A stretch of 64,000 nt of DNA from Anaerolineae bacterium (lineage in GTDB: Bacteria > Chloroflexota > Anaerolineae > Promineifilales > Promineifilaceae), in contig JAMLHW010000001.1 in NCBI GenBank assembly GCA_023954475.1, positions 124,001-188,000 on the forward strand, read 5' to 3'. Positions 1 to 7,775 of the stretch are shown here, in pieces. Positions within the stretch are counted from its first letter, which is position 1. Each line of letters starts with the position of its first letter. A program made the position numbers and the translations under genes. The notes beneath the pieces were generated by a model. The model was not told where the DNA came from and made no database searches. It was given only the letters and a program-made list of their open reading frames with translations.

Positions 1-133
1 TAGTCCAGTCGAACTTATCCAGGGAGATGTGAATGACAGGTTCCGATGCTGCGAGTTGCCACAGCCGTTTGGCGCTCCAGAAATAGAGGCTGTCGTCGTC
101 TTCTTCAACGTAGCCGTGTTCGCCCCAGCTCAT
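1..133 (-). CDS. Hypothetical protein, N-terminal part (runs off window)
   Basis: Only the first 44 codons are present, starting at an ATG on the minus strand and running off the left edge. The start overlaps the livF stop as ATGA, so it is translationally coupled to the Liv operon. The visible part begins MSWGEHGYVEEDDDSLYFW and is acidic at first, then amphipathic. I do not recognise the family. Its position makes it the last visible gene of the Liv operon. Confidence 0.6.
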   Translation of the reverse strand, partial: MSWGEHGYVEEDDDSLYFWSAKRLWQLAASEPVIHISLDKFDWT

Positions 134-885
134 ACATCACCCAGATAAGCCTTCTTCATCTGCGGATTGGTGCGCAGCGCTTCGGCCGAACCGCTCAACA
201 CGATCTCGCCAGTTTGCAGCACGTACCCCTTGTCAGCAATCGACAACGCCATATTTGCGTTCTGCTCGACCATAAAAATCGTCGTCCCCTCATTGCTGAT
301 CGTCTGAATGATGTCGAAAACCGTCTGCACAAAGATCGGCGCCAACCCCATCGACGGCTCATCCATCAGCAGCAGCTTGGGACGTGCCATCAACGCCCGC
401 GACATCGCTACCATTTGCTGTTCGCCGCCGGACAGCGTACCCGCCGTCTGGTGCAGACGCTCCTTGACGCGTGGAAACAGTGTAAACAGATGCTCCATAT
501 CAGCTTCGATCTCATCGTCGTTGCGGAGAAATGCACCCATTTTCAGATTTTCGAGGACGGACATTCGGCCGAAAAGTCGTCGATTCTCAGGCACCAGGGA
601 AACTCCCAATCCGACGATTTCCTTCGTCTGCATTTTTTCAGTGCGCGTGCCGAGAAATTCAATCGTACCCTCCCGAGGAGGGGCATAACCTAAAATCGTC
701 TTCAGTGTCGTCGATTTACCGCTGGCATTTCCGCCCAGTAAACAGACCATTTCGCCTTTGCGAATCTCGATATTGATCTTGTTCAATGCCCGAATTGCGC
801 CGTAATAGGTACACACATCGGTCATGCGCAGCACAATTTCGCGTTCGACTTTGTTTTTACCGTTGTCACTCATGCTTTCAGCCAT
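130..885 (-). CDS. livF: Branched-chain amino acid ABC transporter ATP-binding protein LivF
   Basis: This 251-residue ATPase energises uptake of branched-chain amino acids or related substrates together with LivG and the LivHM permease, on the cytoplasmic face of the membrane. Walker A is GGNASGKST (about residues 51-59), the ABC signature is LSGGEQQ (151-157) and Walker B is LLLMDEP (about 171-177). The Walker A Ala in place of Gly is a common variant in this family. Length is normal (usually 230-250). An alternative start five codons downstream cannot be excluded, because neither site has a strong ribosome-binding site. It is the last transporter gene of livK-H-M-G-F, separated from livG by a 71-bp spacer with hairpins, and its stop overlaps the next start. 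Confidence 0.93.
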   Translation of the reverse strand: MAESMSDNGKNKVEREIVLRMTDVCTYYGAIRALNKINIEIRKGEMVCLLGGNASGKSTTLKTILGYAPPREGTIEFLGTRTEKMQTKEIVGLGVSLVPENRRLFGRMSVLENLKMGAFLRNDDEIEADMEHLFTLFPRVKERLHQTAGTLSGGEQQMVAMSRALMARPKLLLMDEPSMGLAPIFVQTVFDIIQTISNEGTTIFMVEQNANMALSIADKGYVLQTGEIVLSGSAEALRTNPQMKKAYLGDV

Positions 886-888
886 TTG

Positions 889-956
889 CTTTAGCCATTA
901 GCGCCTGGCGTTCAGCCTTAGCATGAAGCTAAGCGCTGATCGCTGATGGCTAACAG
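889..956. repeat. Hairpin-rich intergenic spacer between livG and livF
   Basis: The only sizeable gap inside the Liv operon. It contains a perfect short hairpin (CTTAGC, loop ATGAA, GCTAAG) and an imperfect outer inverted repeat built from TTAGCCATTAGC and GCTGATGGCTAA. It looks like a small REP-type dispersed repeat. It could influence mRNA processing or relative expression of the two ATPases. Confidence 0.45.
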
Positions 957-1748
957 CTATTTACTCGTAAAACTGCCGCCCTGCGTGCCCAAATACGCCT
1001 CGATTACTTTCGGATCGTCGGTCACTTCCTTGTAACTGCCTTCGGCGATCTTTTTGCCGTAATCCATTGCAATCACCCGATCTGAAATGCCGCCGACTAC
1101 CTTCATGTCGTGTTCAATCGCCAAAATGGTGAAACCGCGTTCGTCGCGCAAACGGCGTATATTATCTGCCATTTCCAGGGTTTCCTTGGGATTCATACCC
1201 GCTGCCGGTTCGTCGAGCAATAGTAGTTTGGGTTCAGTTGCCATCGCGCGCGCGATTTCCAGACGACGACGATTGGCATAGGAGAGTACATTGGCGGGTT
1301 GATTCTGACGATAACCAGCGAGGCGTGTCCCAAAAAACGACAATTGCTTTAGCGCTGTTGCGCGCGCTTTTTCCTGCTCGCGCTTATAACCCGGCGTGCG
1401 CAAAATGACGCTAAAAACTCCGCCTTTGGTACGCGAATGTTGGCCGACCAGTACATTCTCCATAATTGACATGTTGAAAAAAAGGCGCACGTTTTGAAAG
1501 GTGCGAGCGATGCCTTTCTGCGTAATCAGGTGGGACGGCAGCCCGGTAATGTCGTCGCCGTCCAGCGTGATTTGACCGTAATCAGGTCGGTAGAAGCCGC
1601 TGATCAGGTTAAAAACAGTCGTTTTGCCCGCGCCGTTTGGCCCGATGATGCTGACAATTTCATGTTGATCGACGTGAAAGGTCAGGTTATCGACGGCTTG
1701 CAGGCCGCCGAAAGCTTTGCTCAATTCAATACACTCGAATAGTGGCAT
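957..1748 (-). CDS. livG: Branched-chain amino acid ABC transporter ATP-binding protein LivG
   Basis: Second ATPase of the Liv transporter, 263 residues from the chosen ATG at 1748. A longer reading (to 1871) would overlap livM heavily, whereas the chosen ATG is preceded by GAGGGTAGGC and gives the usual family N-terminus MPLFECIELSKAFGG. Walker A is GPNGAGKT (36-43), the signature region is LSYANRRRLEIARAM (divergent from LSGGQ but typical of LivG) and Walker B is LLLLDEPAAGMNP. It lies 25 bp after livM on the same strand and would pair with LivF as a heterodimer. Confidence 0.93.
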   Translation of the reverse strand: MPLFECIELSKAFGGLQAVDNLTFHVDQHEIVSIIGPNGAGKTTVFNLISGFYRPDYGQITLDGDDITGLPSHLITQKGIARTFQNVRLFFNMSIMENVLVGQHSRTKGGVFSVILRTPGYKREQEKARATALKQLSFFGTRLAGYRQNQPANVLSYANRRRLEIARAMATEPKLLLLDEPAAGMNPKETLEMADNIRRLRDERGFTILAIEHDMKVVGGISDRVIAMDYGKKIAEGSYKEVTDDPKVIEAYLGTQGGSFTSK

Positions 1749-1773
1749 ATGCCTACCCTCAAACAGCCGGCTA

Positions 1774-3492
1774 TCAATCTGTTCCGGTTGCGCCTGTTTC
1801 GGCCGAATCTTGATCGTCTTCTTCCGCATCAAAAATCTGCAGCCAGGCATCTTGTCGCCGGTCTGACACATCGATATCTTCTTCGTGTTCCAGAGGCGGC
1901 AACAGACCCTGCGGTCGCAATATCATCATCGCTACCAGCAATGCGCCGAAAGCGACAATGCGGTAATTCTCTGCCTCACGCAAAATCTCCGGTAAACCGG
2001 CAAACGCTACCGCACCAAGCACGACACCTTCAATACTGCCCAAACCGCCGATGATGACCAGGGATAAAATGTCGATGGATTGCTTCAGGGCGAAGTTGTC
2101 GGGGAAGATGTTGACCTGTCGTGTTGCGTAGAGTACGCCGGCAACGGCCGCGAACGCGGCCCCAATCGCAAAAGCGACCAATTTGGTCGTGGACAAGTTG
2201 ATGCCCATCGTCGCCGCCACGTCTTCATCTTCTTTCATCGCGCGCCACGATCGGCCGATGCGTGAATCATTGAGGCGCAAAGTCATGAACGCCACGACGG
2301 CGAGCATGATCATTGCCAGGTAAAGAATCGATTCGGCCGAACCCAAATCCACACCAAACAACGTCGGGGGCGGAATGTCGAGTACGCCGCCCGGCCCACC
2401 CGTAAACTCACGCAAGTTCAGCAGCAGCAAAAACGTGATCTGCCCGAACCCCAGCGTCACAATCGCCAGATAATCGCCGCGCGTACGCAAAATCGGCACA
2501 CCAAAGATAATGCCCATCAACGCGCCAACAATCGCGGCCACAAGCAGACCTTGCCAGAATGTGATGCCGTCGCCGCCCATAAAGTTGATCACAAAATACG
2601 AATCAGGCGATGCGAGCAGGCCATAAGCGTATGCACCGACGGCAAAAAACGCGATGTATCCCAAATGAAGCATACCGGCGTAGCCGAGGACGATGTTCAG
2701 ACCAATGCCGACGACGCTGAAGATGGCGATCTTGTTGAGTACCGTATTCTGAAATTGATCGCCAATTTGCGGCAGGAGAATCAGCATAACGACAAACGCG
2801 ATGCCGAACACGAGTCGCCGCCGTTTGTCGCGTACACGGCGCAGCGCAACCAGCACGGCAGTAACGAAGAGACAGGCCAGTACCAGCCCGGAAATGCTCG
2901 TGTTCGTCGCGCCGAGAATACCGCGCGCCAGCGCAAAATACCACACATAAAACACAAACGGCATGGCAATAACCAGCCAATACATAAACGGACTATTGAT
3001 CCAGTCGTGCCAGCGTTCGCGCGAACTGTGTGTGAGACCGCGACTCACGATAGCACCGAGAAAACCGGCCGATGTCATCAGCAAGGCAAAGCGCAGCAAG
3101 GCGGTTGTTGCGGACACACCTGCCTGTACTTCCTGCTTTGTTTGGCCGGTAAATGTGCCGACCCATTCCGGCAAAACCTGTGCAAAAACAGTGTTGACCT
3201 GCACGCCATCCGCTATCAGACGCCCAAACAGGCCGACAACAAGCGCCATACCAAATCCGGCAATCGCGCTAATCAATAAACCGCCAGTGACCGCTTCGAT
3301 GGTTGTATAGCGTCGTTGATCGGTCTCACGCATAGTGACCAGACTGATGAGGACGAGTACAGCCCAAAATAAACCCAGCGCCAGTGTGCCAAAACCGCCC
3401 AATGTACGCGGCAGAGGCAGGCCCAGAATGCTCAAATAAAACAGGATACCAAAACTGATTATTCCGTAACGAATACCCGGTTTGATGCTCAT
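1774..3492 (-). CDS. livM: Branched-chain amino acid ABC transporter permease LivM, N-terminally extended
   Basis: Integral membrane permease of 572 residues. The C-terminal 310 or so residues are a normal LivM domain (for example GYAGMLHLGYIAFFAVGAYAY, and GLVIIGG-like motifs near the end). The first 250 residues are an extra block with about six hydrophobic segments that ordinary LivM proteins (300-420 aa) lack. The C-terminus carries a strongly acidic cytoplasmic tail (DAEEDDQDSAETGATGTD). It lies 2 bp from livH and 25 bp from livG, so translation is probably coupled. It should form the channel with LivH. Confidence 0.9.
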   Translation of the reverse strand: MSIKPGIRYGIISFGILFYLSILGLPLPRTLGGFGTLALGLFWAVLVLISLVTMRETDQRRYTTIEAVTGGLLISAIAGFGMALVVGLFGRLIADGVQVNTVFAQVLPEWVGTFTGQTKQEVQAGVSATTALLRFALLMTSAGFLGAIVSRGLTHSSRERWHDWINSPFMYWLVIAMPFVFYVWYFALARGILGATNTSISGLVLACLFVTAVLVALRRVRDKRRRLVFGIAFVVMLILLPQIGDQFQNTVLNKIAIFSVVGIGLNIVLGYAGMLHLGYIAFFAVGAYAYGLLASPDSYFVINFMGGDGITFWQGLLVAAIVGALMGIIFGVPILRTRGDYLAIVTLGFGQITFLLLLNLREFTGGPGGVLDIPPPTLFGVDLGSAESILYLAMIMLAVVAFMTLRLNDSRIGRSWRAMKEDEDVAATMGINLSTTKLVAFAIGAAFAAVAGVLYATRQVNIFPDNFALKQSIDILSLVIIGGLGSIEGVVLGAVAFAGLPEILREAENYRIVAFGALLVAMMILRPQGLLPPLEHEEDIDVSDRRQDAWLQIFDAEEDDQDSAETGATGTD

Positions 3493-3494
3493 GG

Positions 3495-4580
3495 TTATGC
3501 ACGCTCCCGGCTAAGTCTTTCACCGAGGATACCCGTCGGCCGAAAAATCAACACAAAAATCAGCACTGAAAACGCAATCACATCCTTGTATTCATTGGGC
3601 AGACCCAGCAAGCTCGGCCCTAGTGCTTCCAGCTCGCCGAGAATAATCGCACCGATCATGGCGCCCGGCACATTGCCGATACCGCCCAGCACCGCCGCCG
3701 TAAACGCCTTCAAACCGGGAATAAAGCCGGTATTGAAGCGCATCACCGTGTTTTGATAACCAAGCATGACACCACCCGCGCCGGCCAGCAAACCACCAAT
3801 CACAAATGTGAAAACGATGATGCGATTGACATCGACGCCCATCAACGATGCCATTTCCTGATCCTCAGCTACGGCACGCATAGCTCGCCCTATCTTCGTT
3901 TTCTGCACGAGAATATAGAGGATCAGCATCAGGACAATGGAGGCAAGAATGATAAACAAGCCGGTTTTGGAGATGAAAACGCCGCTGTCTCCCAGTGACA
4001 CGGCTCCGGTCAAAACGGCCGGTTTTTGATAATTGTGGGGGGTCACGCCAAAAATGAGCAGCGCTGAATATTGCAAAAAGAACGATGCGCCGATAGCGCT
4101 AATCAATGGAATAAGTCGTTGTGCGCCGCGCAGGGGCCGGTAGGCGATGCGTTCCAGCGCCATGGCGACGAGTAATGAAGCGATCATACCCACGGCAATC
4201 GGAAACAAGACGGCCAGCCACGATTGAAAAAAGGGTGCGTCTGCGGCAACCCATCCCCAGCGTATGCACAATTGCAGGGCAAAGTATCCGGCAAAGCCGC
4301 CGAGCATGACAACTTCACCGTGCGCAAAGTTGATCATAAACAGGATGCCGTATACCAGTGTATAACCCAGTGCAATCAAGGCGTAGACACTACCCAATAC
4401 AAGGCCGTTGATCGACTGGATTGCCCAGAATTGTATCGGGTATTGTTCGACGCTGACTACGTTGTAGATGCGCCAACCGAGCAAAACGAGGATGAGGATG
4501 CCAAACCCGTAAAGTGCGATTTGTGAGGGACGCATTTTCGGCCGATAGTCACTCGTCGCCCGTTTCTCAATCGTTGTCAT
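3495..4580 (-). CDS. livH: Branched-chain amino acid ABC transporter permease LivH
   Basis: Membrane permease of 361 residues with about eight hydrophobic segments and typical LivH blocks such as NFAHGEVVMLGGF and GVDVNRII. A roughly 40-residue cytoplasmic N-terminus and one extra transmembrane segment precede the core, making it somewhat longer than the 290-aa standard. It is followed within 2 bp by livM. A terminator-like hairpin lies just upstream, between livK and livH, so livH-M-G-F are probably expressed below the level of the binding protein. Confidence 0.93.
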   Translation of the reverse strand: MTTIEKRATSDYRPKMRPSQIALYGFGILILVLLGWRIYNVVSVEQYPIQFWAIQSINGLVLGSVYALIALGYTLVYGILFMINFAHGEVVMLGGFAGYFALQLCIRWGWVAADAPFFQSWLAVLFPIAVGMIASLLVAMALERIAYRPLRGAQRLIPLISAIGASFFLQYSALLIFGVTPHNYQKPAVLTGAVSLGDSGVFISKTGLFIILASIVLMLILYILVQKTKIGRAMRAVAEDQEMASLMGVDVNRIIVFTFVIGGLLAGAGGVMLGYQNTVMRFNTGFIPGLKAFTAAVLGGIGNVPGAMIGAIILGELEALGPSLLGLPNEYKDVIAFSVLIFVLIFRPTGILGERLSRERA

Positions 4581-4592
4581 AATCGCTCACTT

Positions 4593-4626
4593 AAAGAAAA
4601 GGCCGGACCAGATCAAAGACCCGGCC
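4593..4626 (-). terminator. Attenuating terminator between livK and livH
   Basis: On the minus strand a perfect GGCCGG / CCGGCC stem (4601-4606 and 4621-4626) with a 14-nt loop is followed by TTTTCTTT. It sits in the 84-bp gap after livK and before livH. The layout fits partial termination that keeps the binding protein in excess over the permease, a common arrangement in binding-protein ABC operons. Confidence 0.6.
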
Positions 4627-4664
4627 CAGCCCACTTTTCAAACTACTTGCAGCAGGTTACAGGT

Positions 4665-7220
4665 CTACTCCATACCGAAGCCGGAAACCTGAACCCAAAC
4701 ACCATCCTGTACCTGGAAGATTTGGATACCGCCGGCACCACAGTTGCCGATGGCGTCGCACGTCAACAAGCCTGTCAACCCTTGCAGACCTTCGGTCGCG
4801 CGGATAGCTTCAATCAGTTCCTCGCGGCTGATCAGCAGATACCCTTCACCGTCGGCATCTTCCTTTGCCACACGCGCAATGGCGTCGGCAATCAGAAGGA
4901 CGGTGTCATAGGATTGACCGTGGAATGGTCCAAGATCATCGGGAACAACACCGTATTTTTCTTCATATGCAGCATCAAAGGCTGCGTTGGCGTCTTCGAT
5001 TTCGTCACCAGCAACAAAACTGGCGTATGCGCCTTCGGCCGAAGACCCGGCCGCATCGAGGAACTGCTGCGTGTACGCGCCGTCATCGCTAAAGAAAACG
5101 GCATTGTCCAATCCGGTTTCCTTCATCTGCTGCTGAATCAGGCCCGCTTCCGTAGAGTAGCCGCCAAAGAACAGCAGTTCCGGCTGGTCAACGGCGATCA
5201 GAGTCAGCACGGCGCGAAAATCGGTATCGCCAACTTGAACGCCTTCAAACGCCACAACTTCTCCACCAAGAGCTTCGAATTCTGTGCGGAAGATTTCAGC
5301 TAATCCCAGACCGTAGTCCGAGCTGTCATGCATGATTGCGGCTGTCGTTACACCTAGATCGTTGAAAGCGTAGGCTGCATCAACTTGGCCTTGCAGCGCG
5401 TCACTCAGAGCAACGCGGTTGCAGGTGTCACAGTCGGGTCCGGTAATGTCCGGATTGGTTGCGCTCGGTGATACAAACGGAATACGCGCCTCTTGCAAGA
5501 TGGGCGACAAACCAAACGTTTCGCCGGAGCAGGTGCCGCCGGAAACGGCGACAATGGTCGGATCAGATGCGAATTTGTTGGCAACGGTTGTGCCGGCATC
5601 GCCGTCACACGCGCCGTCTTGTAGATCGAGTTCGTACAGGTGACCCAGCAAGCCGCCGGCAGCGTTGAGATCATCAATGCTGATTTCAGCGCCGTTGGCA
5701 ATGTCACGACCTGGATCCGGAATAGGACCGGTCAAGGCGACAGATGCTCCGATGCGAATCGGCTCACCGGGCGCGACGACGACGTAGCCGGCTTCCATCA
5801 ATTCTTCGGCCGACATGCCGTCCAACAATCCGGCCATTGCGGCTTCTTCGCTCGTATCATCCATCGCTTCGTCCATTTCACCCAGCCCAAAGCCGGAAAC
5901 CTGGACAAACTCACCATTCTGAACCTGGTAAATCTGGATGCCGCCGGCACCACAGTTGCCGATTGCATCACAGGTCAGAATGCCTGTCAGACCTTGCAAA
6001 TCAGATGTCGCACGTACAGCAGCAACCAACTCATCGCGATTGATGATCAGGTACCCTTCGCCGGCATCATCGGCCTTGCCGACTTGCGTAATGGCATTGG
6101 CGATTAGTTGCACGCTGTCATATGACTGTGCATGGAACGGGCCGAGATCGTCGGGTGCAACGCCGTATTTTTCGGTATAAGCGGCGTCAAACACCGCGTT
6201 AGCTTCTGAAACTTCGTCACCGGCGACAAAACTGGCATAAGATCCTTCGGCCGAACTGCCGGCTGCATTCAGATATTGTTCTGTAAACGCACCGTCGTCA
6301 CTGAAGAAGATAGCATCTTCCAAGCCGACCTCTTCCATTTGTTGCGCGATTAGCGCCGCTTCAGTGGCGTAACCGCCAAAGAAAAGCAACTCAGGTGAAT
6401 CGGTTGCAATAGTCGTCAACACAGCGCGGAAGTCGGTGTCACCAACCTGAACACCTTCAAGCGTAACTACTGTGCCACCAAGTGCTTCAAATTCCGAGGC
6501 GAAGATTTCGGCCAGGCCCAGACCGTAATCTGAACTGTCATGCATGACGGCAGCCGTTTGAATGCCGAGATCATTGTATACATAAGATGCATCAACCTGA
6601 CCTTGCAGCGCATCACTCAACGCGACACGGTTACAGGTATCACAATCTTCGCTTGTGATATCCGGGTTTGTGGCGCTGGGGGAGACGAACGGCAAGCGTG
6701 CCTCTTGCAGAATCGGTGACAAACCAAACGTCTCGCCGGAGCAGGTGCCGCCGGAAACGGCGACGATGGCGGGGTCAGATGCAAATTTATTAGCGACAGT
6801 TGTGCCGGCATCACCGTCACATGCGCCGTCCTGAACGTCAATGGCGTATTCGTGACCCATGAAACCGCCGGCCGCATTGAGATCGTCAATGGCGACTTCA
6901 GCGCCGTTGGCAATGTCACGTCCCGGATCGGGAATCGGGCCGGTCAGTGCCACTGATGCGCCGATCATAATCGGATCGCCGGGGGCGATGACGACGTAAC
7001 CGGCTTCTACCAGTTCTTCGGCACTCATGCCGTCCATCAGGCCGGCCATCGTTTCTTCGCCGGTGTCAGTGGCGTCAGTTTCGGTATCGGCCGAACTGGT
7101 ATCGTCGGTCTCTGTTGTCGTTGTGTCATCAGTCGGCTCTTCGTCCGCACTGGATGAACAGGCGACAAAAAGCAACATGCTGAGTAACAATAGCAACGTT
7201 AGCAGAAGCTTTCTATTCAT
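4665..7220 (-). CDS. Tandem-duplicated LivK-type substrate-binding lipoprotein
   Basis: An 851-residue lipoprotein built from two complete periplasmic-binding-protein type 1 domains. The signal peptide ends at LLFVAC (lipidation Cys about 21), followed by a Thr/Asp/Glu-rich linker. Domain 1 covers about residues 58-450 and domain 2 about 462-850. Both start with near-identical MAGL-DGMSAEEL blocks and share GASVALTGPIPDPGRDIANG, DGACDGDAGTTVANKFASDP and SGGTCSGETFGLSPILQEAR, with conserved paired cysteines. Ordinary LivK proteins are about 370-420 aa with one domain. It is the first gene of the Liv operon with its own promoter at 7390-7418 and a leader of about 165 nt. It should capture a branched-chain amino acid, amide or similar ligand at the cell surface; the substrate is not readable. 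Confidence 0.9.
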   Translation of the reverse strand: MNRKLLLTLLLLLSMLLFVACSSSADEEPTDDTTTTETDDTSSADTETDATDTGEETMAGLMDGMSAEELVEAGYVVIAPGDPIMIGASVALTGPIPDPGRDIANGAEVAIDDLNAAGGFMGHEYAIDVQDGACDGDAGTTVANKFASDPAIVAVSGGTCSGETFGLSPILQEARLPFVSPSATNPDITSEDCDTCNRVALSDALQGQVDASYVYNDLGIQTAAVMHDSSDYGLGLAEIFASEFEALGGTVVTLEGVQVGDTDFRAVLTTIATDSPELLFFGGYATEAALIAQQMEEVGLEDAIFFSDDGAFTEQYLNAAGSSAEGSYASFVAGDEVSEANAVFDAAYTEKYGVAPDDLGPFHAQSYDSVQLIANAITQVGKADDAGEGYLIINRDELVAAVRATSDLQGLTGILTCDAIGNCGAGGIQIYQVQNGEFVQVSGFGLGEMDEAMDDTSEEAAMAGLLDGMSAEELMEAGYVVVAPGEPIRIGASVALTGPIPDPGRDIANGAEISIDDLNAAGGLLGHLYELDLQDGACDGDAGTTVANKFASDPTIVAVSGGTCSGETFGLSPILQEARIPFVSPSATNPDITGPDCDTCNRVALSDALQGQVDAAYAFNDLGVTTAAIMHDSSDYGLGLAEIFRTEFEALGGEVVAFEGVQVGDTDFRAVLTLIAVDQPELLFFGGYSTEAGLIQQQMKETGLDNAVFFSDDGAYTQQFLDAAGSSAEGAYASFVAGDEIEDANAAFDAAYEEKYGVVPDDLGPFHGQSYDTVLLIADAIARVAKEDADGEGYLLISREELIEAIRATEGLQGLTGLLTCDAIGNCGAGGIQIFQVQDGVWVQVSGFGME

Positions 7221-7389
7221 GATCTTCTTTCTCCTTTTTGTAATGTCTAAGCAAAATGGGGTAATACAGAGGAACTACTCGGTGAGAAAACAGAATCAAC
7301 TGACGCCATTACTAGGGTCAGAATCGGTTGGTGACTGCGATAGTCCAGCTTGGTGGCGTGCAATGATTTACAGTTTTTCACCAGCGGCA

Positions 7390-7418
7390 AGTATGGCAGT
7401 TTTCAAGATAAATGTCAA
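7390..7418 (-). promoter_or_regulatory. Sigma70-type promoter of the Liv operon
   Basis: Minus strand: TTGACA (7413-7418), a 17-bp spacer, then CATACT (7390-7395). This near-consensus promoter would give a leader of about 165 nt before the livK ATG at 7220. The leader ends with AAAGGAGAAAG as ribosome-binding site. The remaining leader has no ORF; its length leaves room for regulation. Confidence 0.7.
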
Positions 7419-7451
7419 ACAAACGATAAATAATAGTGGGGCATCAAACGA

Positions 7452-7724
7452 TTACGGTGAACGTGGCCCGACGACGATGCGGCCATATGAATCGGTAGCA
7501 AGGTAGTCTTGCTGGATAAGTACCTGTGTCTGATGCAATATTTCTTTGCGTGTGTAATGTGATAATCGGCCGAAATCAGGATGCTCACGCCATTCTGCCA
7601 TGCGCGTCGATTGTGTTCCGGCAAGCAGCTTGGCCAGGGCGCTGGGCTGCAACTCGCCCGGCGTGGTAGCGGCGCAGTTTACAATGGTCGTTTGCATTGG
7701 AGTAAGAGAAAATGTCATCGCCAA
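7452..7724 (-). CDS. Stand-alone RQC (RecQ C-terminal winged-helix) domain protein
   Basis: A 90-residue protein that resembles only the RQC domain of RecQ helicases. After an opening helix (LTPMQTTIVNCAATTPGEL) comes a segment aligning with the loop where RecQ proteins carry GxxxIxxxLxGSxS, here LAKLLAGTQSTRM. Then LSHYTRKEI and the second winged-helix half VLIQQDYLATDSYGRIVVGP follow. There is no helicase domain upstream or downstream. The RQC fold binds duplex or G-quadruplex DNA in RecQ, so a DNA-binding role is possible. Assignment is by eye and moderate; it could instead be a remnant of a lost recQ-like gene. Confidence 0.55.
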   Translation of the reverse strand: MAMTFSLTPMQTTIVNCAATTPGELQPSALAKLLAGTQSTRMAEWREHPDFGRLSHYTRKEILHQTQVLIQQDYLATDSYGRIVVGPRSP

Positions 7725-7775
7725 ACTGTAAGGGTTTGATACGATGTCTCAAACCCCTACGATAATCCGGACAAG

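Noticed and set aside
46-693. Long plus-strand ORFs opposite livF, livM, rtcB and rsr
   Set aside because: They are antisense shadows of confidently identified genes, with no ribosome-binding sites or family motifs.
4665-7220. Two separate livK genes merged by assembly collapse
   Set aside because: The frame is continuous for 851 codons, the second half lacks its own start signal, signal peptide and lipobox, and the two halves differ at many positions.
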